This document shows, one piece after another, positions 55,355 through 64,000 of a stretch of DNA of 64,000 bases (within the stretch, counting starts at the first letter, position 1; every line of letters begins with the position of its first letter). The stretch covers positions 3,223,501-3,287,500 of the forward strand of contig WPIO01000019.1 in assembly GCA_009760855.2 (NCBI GenBank), in the 5' to 3' direction. The position numbers and the translations under genes were made by a program. The stretch comes from Cristatella mucedo. Taxonomy: Eukaryota > Bryozoa > Phylactolaemata > Cristatellidae. The notes below the pieces were generated by a model. It saw only the letters and a list, made by a program, of their open reading frames with translations, did no database searches and was not told the origin of the DNA.

Positions 55355-57215
55355 AATGATCGGTCATTTGTATATTGCTCCAATAAAACTCAAGTCTCTA
55401 TTCGGGCGTTTTATAACTGCTGCAAGAGAATCAATACCCATGGCGTAAGTGACATTCGCGGTATCAAGCAGCCGAAAGCAAACAAGTATCATCCTTATGC
55501 CAGCATGTTAAAGTAAACATGACACTCGTGGCCACAGATTAGTAAGACCTCTGGTTAGTAGCGTGCACTGAATTATAATCAGGTAGGCATGCATAGCACA
55601 CCACAACAAAAAAGATAAGTTTACTGGAGTGAAGGTAAAGCTGGCCGGAACAGATTCATCTTTGCTGAGACTTTAAAGATGTGAAGTCACTTCAGGTTGT
55701 AGCCAGAGACGAGCTCCCCACTTTCGGTGCATACTAGCAGATGGCTAGTTCATCAAAATATTTCTATCTACCATGAGGAACGGCAAGATCACTAGATGCT
55801 GAGGGACAGATAATAATGATAGTAATGCATTTGGATAGCACCCTCAGAGAACTCAGTCTCTTTTTAGGCAATTTATAGTTGTTGCAAATGAAGCATGATC
55901 GAATGGTTAGTGGTAGCATGCTGAATACACAACAAGAACAACAATGTTAGGTATGACGTGCACAGGGTCAGCATGCAAGTATGGTTAGTGGCAGCATGCA
56001 GTGTCAAAATGAATAAGCACATAAAGGTCGAATCACAGGGACCCACTAAATGCTGTCATAAATAAATGTGTTTCAAGTTTCTTTTTAAATGTAGACATGT
56101 CAGGCGATTTCGTGACGGAAGTCGGAAGTGGGTTCCAGGCTTTGGGAGTGTACGAATTAAAGGCACGGTCTCCAAAGGATTTTAGTTTTGTACGAGGTAT
56201 GGGTAAACAGTTAGATTCCGAAAAGCACGCGCGGTACGATGCTTAGCCTGGTTAGGGAGTAGATCTGATAGGTAGGCTTGAGCCAAAAAATGAAGGGCAG
56301 ATGGTGCCAAAGCACACTGAAGGAGCAAGGAGGTCGTGGAGGTAGGCTGGTGAAAGCAGCTCCACATGCCTATAGCCCTGAATAAAGGAATTTGCAGCAA
56401 TGTAGATAAGATGTCACAAATGCATCAACCAGTTTGGTTGTCGTCCTCTCATCTAAGCAGGCCCTCCTACTTTTGGCATTGTATCTTAGCTGAAAGTAGG
56501 CCGACTTGAGAGAGAGGAGGAAATGTGCTCATGTAATGACAAGTCGTTTTGAACTAGTACACCTTGATTATGGGCAGACTTCACGAGAGTGATGCCTGCT
56601 GAAGCCATCTTGAGGGGAAGGTTTTCTGACTTTCGGGTGACACTAAGTTAACCGATAGCTATCAGGCTGGTCGCATCGTCGTTAAGCATCAAGAAGCTAG
56701 TAGCCATCAAAACGCAAATGTCGTAAATGCCCGCAGTAAGGGAATTAAGTGTCTGATGAAGAGCAAGGCTTCGAAAGGATTGAAGGATTGGCAGGGCTGG
56801 GTGTCATCGGCGCGGAAATGAAAGCCAAGATTGTGCTTGGCGATGGAATCGGCCATAGGTAGAGTATGGATAGTAAAGAGATGGCAGTTTAGACCAAACC
56901 CCAAGGTAACCAATACTTAAAGGGCTCCCTAGATGACCGATAACTGTTTACTTCTACACCTCTGCATCTCTCACTTATGTAGAACCCAACCCAGTTTAGC
57001 AATGTGTCAGCGATACCTGGGTTTGGGAGAGGTTGTCAGATGATGCTGATAGATCCACGAGTTCCAGCAGAGAGGCTCTACACTGATCAGCATTGTTTAA
57101 AAGGTCATTGCCTGGCACACTTACCTTCTAGACACCACCACCGTTGTTCGGCAATGATTTATTTGGTAAGGCCTAGAGGGCTAATACAAGCCGTTCTGGC
57201 CAGCCATTTCAGTTA
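55355..57215 (-). mobile_element. L2-like LINE family C, interrupted by family B
   Basis: Shares CTTTGCTGAGACTT and CCCACTTTCGGTGC with the 9.3-9.4 kb copy. The minus frame near 56,830 has ADSIAKHNLGFHFRADDTQP; the YADD box is altered to RADD, so reverse transcriptase is dead. Family B occupies 55,808-56,295. Confidence 0.72.
55808..56295 (-). mobile_element. L2-like LINE family B nested in family C
   Basis: Flanked by CAGAT on the left (55,804-55,808) and CAGAT on the right (about 56,289-56,293), a plausible 5-bp target duplication. The interior matches the family B 3' kilobase in complement. Confidence 0.8.
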
Positions 57216-59522
57216 ATTAATTTGATCGTTAGATCAAACTGTAAACTAAATTTAAGCCGTGTAACTGTGTATGCTTAGCATTGGTAGATTGATTGACATG
57301 GCCGGTGTCGATTGGCTACCTCACGGTCATGCAGATAGCTCAATATTCACATCAAAACTAAAGGCCATGAAAAGAAGCCTATTCTAATGTAATGATTAAC
57401 ATGTGTACAACGTATTTGCAAAGGTGGAGTTGTAAGACAGTGAGAGGTGCACAGGGCCTCCACCGTGCACAGTCTCTTCATACTAACGTCATGAGGGAAT
57501 TAGGGGCATGCTATTGGTATACCTCCTTAAGCTTATACTCTAATGGGTGATACCACGTGCCTCCCCCTCGGCTTTCGACCATCCCGTCCGGAGCAGCTGT
57601 TCGGAGCAGTATTTGCCACATGTAGTGCCTTCCATGATGGCTTTTCAATGACCTGTGTGTCATCTCCATCCCTGGCCATATGTTGATGTCGGCTGCTTTG
57701 TGGCAATGGACATTTGCTGCTCAACAGCTTCCTTCCCATGCCAGCTGTAGCTGTTTGACAGCTGCTGCCTGTCCCTGCTGTTGCAGAGCTCAAGCGATTT
57801 GCCACTTTTATTAGGCACCTCATGATGCTGCTTGTTGCTGGCTGCTATTTGGCATCCGGTTCTGCCTTAATAATGCTTCCAGGGGAGTCTGTCAACCGAG
57901 TGAATCGCCTTGCCTCCTGCAGCCTTGAGGGCTGCTGCCAACCCCTCTTGGTAGCAGCTATCCAATCCAACACAGGCGTGACCCATTATCTCATTAAATA
58001 ATTTTGCAGTGTGGTGCCATTGGCACCAGACTCAAAATAAGCAAGCTTAAGGCTGTAGAATGCATTGGGCCGAGTTGCAACAGTTGATATCCTTCCCTTC
58101 CTACCCACCCTTCCCCTCCCCTATCCACAGCTTAGCACTCTTTTGGAGGAGATTTCTCTTCCCATTAAGCATTCGGCCTATCCAGCTAGTGGGCTATTTC
58201 GGTAAGCAGCTGACCTTTGATATTCTGGCCATTGACATTGTTAGATGATACCTCAGATGTTAGATGCCCAGTTCAAGTAGGTTTATCGGTGCCACTAATG
58301 TCGTATTGTAACCCGTTAGGCTCGCCTGTTGGGGCATTTTGAAGCTGCATCTTGTAACCAAGCGGCCACGGTGTTGTCACTGGTCTCAGCGTCCACTTGA
58401 ATGAAATTCCCAGTTCGATAACCTACCCTCATCAGCCCTGGATTGACCCTGCATGGGCCTGATATACCAGCCGAGTGCACTCAGTAGCTCCACATAGTCG
58501 TGCCGTGACCTTTGCGGCTGTCTAAAATGCTTCAGGTTGCCCTGCACTTCCCGGTGCTGCTCTGTGAGCTGATGAGCTACTGTATTAATAAGCGATTTTC
58601 CAGATTTCGAGCCCGGTACCCCAGTCTTGCCTTTTGTATGATCAGACGTACTGTTCGTGGCATCATTCGAGCCCCTACTGCCGATCAAGTAAGGAGAGGA
58701 TCTGGTTGTTGAGGCATCTGGCTCTTGTTGCACATATTCATTCGATGGCAGTTTTGCTAGTTTACCACTCAGAAAGTTAATTTTGCATGATTTTCACACC
58801 CAATAGGCTAACCGAGATAGCAGCATGCATAATTTCTGGCATATATTGCTCTCTCATGTACATGCTGCCCTGTGGTAGTATTTTTTGGCCTTGATTTTGT
58901 AAAAACCGCCGCAACGTTTGATTACCAGGATGCGAAAACTTGCTGTGCCTGCATTGTATCTATAAACAGTGTGTACATACACTCAGTTGCAAAACAAGTA
59001 TAGCCACAGCTGCTTTGGCTGCTACTTCGTTCGGGTCATAAGAGGATTTTTTGCAATGCCAGGCTCACTCAAGTTATGTGCATCATGTGAAAATATTTAG
59101 ATATTTACTGACAGCCCAAAAACAAACACTTGCATTTGTTATGTATGCGTTTAGTATGATGTCCCATCACGATTTTTTATGACCTCCTTTCTCTGCCCTG
59201 ACTTGGAGGCCACCAGCTTCAGTGATGCTGCTTCTGCTGTAGCACATGCTACAGAGCTAAAGTTTTACTTAAAAGGTTGGCTACTGGCCTAGGCCGAACA
59301 TCCTGCCTCAGTCACCTGTCGCTATGACTCCATATTCTATGTGGTTCAAATAAATCGGCTGGCTGGGCCACTTTATCAGCACCGCACCGTGTCGGTTAAA
59401 AAGTGGCCTGACAGTGTGCTTAGGGCCTAAATCATGGTGCTGACATCAGTTCACGAAGTTCAGGTCTTTCCTGGTAGGCGATTTTTACACATAGTAGAGC
59501 ACTGGTTTTTCATTATCAGGGA
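57216..59522. other. No recognised gene
   Basis: Minus frames at 57,533-57,823 and 58,386-58,733 are open for about 100 codons each but have no family motif and no clear splice pairing. Confidence 0.4.
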
Positions 59523-60220
59523 ATAATAATAATAATAATGTACTTGATAAAGCGCCCTCAGAGAACTTAATCTCTCTCTAGGCGCTTTACATTTGCTGCA
59601 AAGGGAAATGCAATTGAATGGTAAGTAAAATCATGCTTGAAAAAAAAAACAAAATGAATAACATGGTTAGGGGTGACATGCACAGGGTCAGCCATGCAAA
59701 TGTGGTTAGTGGCACAGCATGCACAGTGTCAGCACACATAAGCACATCAAGGACGAATCACAGGGACCCACTAAATGCTGTCCTAAATAGGTGTGTTTTT
59801 AGGTTCCTTTTAAATGTGGTCAGGTCAGGGGATGTTCTGATGCAGGTCGGGAGGGAGTTCCAGGCTTTGGGAGCATACGAGCTGAATGCACGGTCTCCAA
59901 AGGATTTAAGGTTTGTACGAGGTATTTCCAGACTGTTGGATTCCGAAAAGCGGGTGGTACGATGCTTGGCCTGATGGGGTAGTATATCTGAAAGATAGGC
60001 TGGAGCCATAGAATGAAGAGACCTAAAAGTGAGCGACAAAACCTTGAAGTCAATCTGTTGCCTCACTGGTAGCCAGTGCAGGTCGGCGAGAAGTGGAGTA
60101 ATGTGGCAACTGTGACGCTCACGACAGACAAGCCTAGCTGCAGAGTTTTGCACCAGCTGCAATCGCCTGATCGCACATGCTGGTAGGCCAGTAAGCAGCG
60201 AGTTGCAGAAGTCGAGGGAA
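59523..60220 (-). mobile_element. L2-like LINE family B, 5'-truncated, little decayed
   Basis: (TAA)n tail at 59,524-59,540. The minus frame of 160 codons has [40 protein letters not shown] and an intact end TAFSGSL then stop. Confidence 0.9.
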
Positions 60221-60823
60221 CAAGCATATGTTTGAATCATCAGTCGATAATCAACTCTGCAGGTTGTTGTTGCTGGTCAGCTGGCTTCTGTTGTTGCTGG
60301 TCAGCTGGCTTCCTTCAAACAGGTTCACCAGCCAGCCAGCAGTGGTGTGTTACACATTTTGTGTACAAGGTCCTGTTGCAATTGGCACTACCCTGGGAGC
60401 TTACGCAGCCTAGACACCTGACAAAGTTTCATGCTGGACCATGTCAAATCTATATCGCTACTGTGGTTATCATGTTTAGAGGATCGGTCCTAGCAGACGT
60501 GAGTTTTCCTTTGCTGCTTGTCGTCCACACTCCTTCGATTGATTTCACCGGCTAGTTGGCTAAGGGCTGGTCGGGTGACTGCTCCGATCATGCATAGCAT
60601 ACATACCTACTTTCCAGTGCCTTCACGATCCATTGGGCCCACGTCGGTTGCTAATTCTAATCGGCTTTGGGTCCAAATTGAGAGTGTTAATGCCAGTGGT
60701 CTCTGTAGCTTTTTATTTAGTTGAAAATTGAGCTGGATTACTGGTATTGCATGATCTTTCTATGGCAGAGTTAGGTGTTTTTTGCACTCAGATCACATCA
60801 GAGGCAGTCGGGCTCTGCATTGT

Positions 60824-61276
60824 CTAATAATCAGCTAAATAGATGCATTTAGGGAGGCCAGGCCACTGCTGCCACCAGATTATGCTAAGCTGTCCTTTGT
60901 TGTAAATGCTCTGTTTGATTAGTTTATCTATGAAACTGGTTACTTTATTGTTGCTTTTCTGACAGGTTACAGTAACATATGAGACTAGTTTGTTTCTGCG
61001 TGTTTTCATGACCACTGATGAACTTAACTGCTTCTTTATTGACCGCTGTTCTATTATGTGTTTTGTAGACGGGAAAGTAATTGCCAATTTCCTCAAATGA
61101 AGGAATTCTCTCATTTCCATTATGACCAAGTCGAGTTGGGTGGCATCAAGGTTAGTGTTTGTGTCAGTATCTGGTTTTGGGTCGGCATATAGTGCATGCC
61201 TAAGTGTTGGCATGAACAAATGGTTCCGGAGTCTTATGCCAACCTGGATAGAAAATGTGCAGTAAATGTCTGTCAA
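60824..61276 (-). other. Open frame of unknown origin
   Basis: About 140 codons open after an acceptor-like TTTTCTATCCAG. The product includes LDLVIMEMREFLHLRKLAIT and is Lys-rich after that. It could be a decayed transposon frame or chance; no family is recognised. Confidence 0.2.
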
Positions 61277-61454
61277 AGCATATAACTCGAAATTCCCCGT
61301 GACTGGCCGGCTTGAAGACCTCCGTGTTGCAAGTGTGACTGTAATGCATCTTTTGGATTTGCTTCACCAGTGGCTTCAGTTTTGTCTATGAGCTCGGAGG
61401 AGGTTTTTGCACTAGCCCAGAAAGCCTGCTACTTTTACTGTGCACCAGTGTGTA

Positions 61455-61530
61455 AATAAAGTGCCTAGTAAGAGATCAAGCTCTCTGAGGCTGCTATAAA
61501 AATGTATTATTACTATTATTATTATTCTTT
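61455..61530 (+). mobile_element. LINE 3' tail fragment
   Basis: AAAGTGCCTAGTAAGAGATC and CTCTCTGAGGCTGCTATAAA followed by ATT repeats, the terminal module of families B/C alone. Confidence 0.7.
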
Positions 61531-61757
61531 TTTATTAAGTGTTCCTACCACCATGCTTTCGAAGTTAAATGTATATCTGTACTATCACAAGGCCTCGAGC
61601 TATTATGTCCATGAACTGCATCAGGCGTTTGTACAACCTAAGCAACCTTCCAGCATCCTCAGCGTCGAATAACCTTTGCTTGCATCTGTGTGCATGCCTA
61701 TTTGTATGCCCAGTAATGCTTGACTTTTCTTGACGTGTCTGACTCGATTGTTTCCAG

Positions 61758-61943
61758 CTGACGGTACAAGAGTATGCCAAGCCAGAGACATCACTGTTCG
61801 CCTTGCTAGTGGTGAGTCAGGAGCGATTATGGACAGTACATCGTGGACTGGATCACTTCCTAACTCTCGATGCCTATCTCCACAGGTGCATTTACGATAG
61901 GAAAATCAGCCAGCTTCAAGACCTTGCTCAACCCCTTCAACAG
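61758..61943 (+). CDS. Probable internal exon of an unrecognised gene
   Basis: The acceptor GATTGTTTCCAG|CTG and donor CAACAG|GTAGAG enclose exactly 62 codons, phase 0 at both ends. The product reads LTVQEYAKPETSLFALLV, then VSQERLWTVHRGLDHFLTLD and AYLHRCIYDRKISQLQDLAQ. It is a helical, soluble-looking segment with natural composition and no repeat similarity. The candidate start exon at 53,393-53,470 would join in phase. No family could be named. Confidence 0.45.
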
Positions 61944-62117
61944 GTAGAGGCGATGTGGCCTTCAATAGTATCTATGTGCCTGATCTAGCTGCTTGCCAAA
62001 CGTGTTGTATGCATGGCCTTGCATTAAACGAGCAGTGGCAAAAGTCACGCACATTCCCGAGTTATATTTATGGGGACCAGAATTTGTATGCATAAAATGT
62101 GCATCATATGCCCCATG

Positions 62118-62290
62118 CCCTCCATCTTAGCCCAGGAGGTGAGGTGCTCACTCTTCATGATCAAGGTCGTAGGTTCGAGCCCTGCAGTGGGCGAATCTTT
62201 ATTTCTCACTTCAAGCAGTGGTGATAGTTGTTAAGGCTCTTTTGCCGCCTTAAAAATGAGGCTAGTAAATTAGCTGCCTTAATTTCTAGG
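62118..62290 (+). mobile_element. tRNA-derived SINE-2 copy
   Basis: A-box TCTTAGCCCAGGAGGTGAGG and consensus-quality B-box GGTTCGAGCCC, then GCAGTGGGCGAATC and AGCAGTGGTGATAGTTG. It is the best reference copy of the family here. Confidence 0.82.
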
Positions 62291-62569
62291 GATTCCCGTG
62301 TGAGGTACATTTATATATCGTATCTTTAAAACTTGTTGTAACCTAACCTACTGATCAGCAAGTCTAACCTACCTGCGAATGCCATGCCCATCTGGTCGTG
62401 GCATGTGATTTGTCCCATTAGTGGCACTTGTAGGCAAGTCTGGCTGTATGTCAACTGGCCAGCTTCATTTCTCAGCAGCTCTTTTGCTTCCGAAAATGCA
62501 GCTTTATGCAGATTAAGTAAGCTTACGAGTGTAAAGATTAACTGACTTAAGAGCCACATTTGTATCGCC

Positions 62570-62705
62570 TGATGGTTTGGCCTAGTGGTTTAAGGTGCTC
62601 GCCCCGACCAAGGTCTGGCCGAGGTCGTGGGCTCGAGCCCCGTGGGATATGTGAAGTGCCTGAATAGAGGTCAAGTTCTCTTAGGGCACCATACAAATGA
62701 ATTAT
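62570..62705 (+). mobile_element. tRNA-derived SINE-1 copy with LINE-like tail
   Basis: A-box TTTGGCCTAGTGGTTTAAGG, B-box GGGCTCGAGCCCC, then GTGCCTGAATAGAGGTCAAG, TTCTCTTAGGGCACC and ATTATTAT. It is the clearest SINE-1 copy. The tail follows the plan of the family B 3' end (GTGCCTAGAAAGAG..., TTCTCTGAGGGCGC...). Confidence 0.83.
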
Positions 62706-62855
62706 TATATAGCAGCAGGAGGGCTTAAACGCTATCACCACCGTTTGCAGCTGGCAATGAACAATTGCTCGCAGCAGGACTGGAAACTGTGGCCTGGGTC
62801 GTGAAATGCGAGTGCCGCAAGAATGCCATGGGCTAAGACCCAGGTATGCGGAATT
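62706..62855 (-). mobile_element. SINE-2 copy, decayed
   Basis: The complement holds CTTAGCCCATGGCATTCTTG and a degraded B-box region, with AAACGCTATCACCACCG in the body. It directly abuts the SINE-1 tail. Confidence 0.6.
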
Positions 62856-63149
62856 GCAGTTGTTGCTACATTGCTCTGCTTGCAATGGGTCGCGACTACT
62901 TAATATAATCATGCTGCCTTGATATTTTGCTGTTCCACTGGGGCTAAAGCTAGTTATGCTATCCTGTCTGTTCATGTCGAGTTCAGTGTGTTAGCGTTTG
63001 CTTGAGTGTGAACCTGCAATACCCGGCTTATCGTGCTAGCTTGCAGGCACAGCCGTGTCTCCTTTACTTCCTATATCCTTCCTGTGATAAAATGTATTTT
63101 GTTATCCCGATAGCTTAAATCAGAGTGGCTAGTTAAATGAAGATTGTTC

Positions 63150-63330
63150 GACAGGCTTGCAACACAAATTTCACATTTTGTGTTTGACACCGTTTCTCAC
63201 TGACCTGCGCTGGCTCCTACTCAGGCAGCCTATTGATGTCGAGATTTTCTTACTCACTTTTAGGTTCCTTTATTCTCTTGCTCCAGCCTACCTATCAGAG
63301 CTACTTCCTAATCAGGCTAGGCAAATGCAA
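63150..63330 (+). mobile_element. L2-like LINE fragment
   Basis: Encodes LTDLRWLLLRQPIDVEIFLL and [20 protein letters not shown], equivalent to [14 protein letters not shown] and [11 protein letters not shown] of family B. Diverged. Confidence 0.72.
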
Positions 63331-63495
63331 ATGCAGAACAAGAGCATGACCCTCAGCTGGACCACAATTGCTCTGCCACAACTGCACCTTTTTTTCTCTT
63401 TGAACTACTAGGGTCTATCTATTTTATCCTATTGATGGCAGCATAGAATTTCTTAACCCCGGAATTTTCTATGCGTCTTCTTTTGCTTCTCATGT

Positions 63496-63496
<1 letters not shown>

Positions 63497-63574
<78 letters not shown>

Positions 63575-63575
63575 C
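63497..63575. repeat. (CA)n microsatellite
   Basis: CA repeats with one CAGA interruption. A (CCACT)n stretch follows at about 63,640-63,656. Confidence 0.97.
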
Positions 63576-64000
63576 ACGCACGCATGAGCACACGAGCACA
63601 CGCATACACGCACATGCACACTCACTCGTTCACTCACTCACTCCACTCCACTCCACTCACTTGTAGCTCACTCTCAGGCACGAGTGCACTCTCTCACAAG
63701 TGTTTTCTTGTAGACTAATGCTTCGATTGAAAGAGGCTTCCATGCCTTGTCATTTTTCTACCAAGTCTACCGACTGCACAGTGCATCGTTCTAGCGGTGG
63801 CATTCTCACCAATACTTGCTTATATAAGCGATTTTGTGCTATATATTACTTTATGGCCGCATGTGTTATCTCACCGGAATCGCAAGGCCAATGACTATGA
63901 TTAAATGCTTCTGGAGATGAGACCTACATTGCAGCATATTTGAAAAGTGATGTATTACACCAGCATGTGGGTTGTGATCTTGATATTCCTAGTGTATCCT

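Noticed and set aside
57533-57823. 96-codon minus-strand frame
   Set aside because: No motif, no splice pairing and ordinary length for chance in this composition.
62127-62200. Candidate tRNA gene with good B box
   Set aside because: No cloverleaf can be drawn, and the same sequence recurs with a common non-tRNA body, so it is a SINE head.

Overview
This is animal (metazoan) genomic DNA, not prokaryotic. Genes are split by GT-AG introns, long AT, CT/GA and CA/TG microsatellites are common, and much of the window is L2/CR1-like LINE debris plus tRNA-derived SINEs. The two recognised genes are conserved in animals generally, and the repeats fit an invertebrate or early-branching chordate. The sequence alone does not resolve the phylum.

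Left third (about 0.7-19.8 kb, minus strand): a nine-exon ZNF143/ZNF76 (Staf) orthologue. Nine exons join with matching intron phases to a 553-codon frame. It has an N-terminal region with two LEDGSTAYI activation-type repeats, six C2H2 fingers (the family normally has seven) and a Q/G-rich C-terminus. Its introns hold LINEs, including a head-to-head pair forming a ~1 kb-armed inverted repeat, plus SINEs and microsatellites.

Centre (about 19.8-31 kb): a GC/CpG-rich bidirectional promoter of about 0.7 kb separates the ZNF143-like start codon from that of a seven-exon, plus-strand ZNF511 orthologue (20.5-30.9 kb). The exons join in phase to 333 codons. It carries three C2H2-type fingers, the conserved C-terminal FGRGVLRGFKS block and an RG-rich tail.

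Right half (about 31-64 kb): mostly repeats. They include a ~168-bp degenerate tandem satellite; a LINE (family A) interrupted by a complete small LTR element with 276-bp LTRs and a 5-bp target duplication; many 5'-truncated copies of an L2-like LINE (family B) ending in (ATT)n; a MITE-like element with ~110-bp inverted ends; SINE clusters; a 29-G homopolymer; and long TG/GA tracts. A few exon-like open frames with good splice signals (46.6 kb; 53.4 and 61.8 kb) may belong to one or more unrecognised genes.

All exon boundaries are inferred from sequence. Transcript data would be needed to confirm 5' ends, the ZNF143-like exon 7/8 junction and the unrecognised exons.
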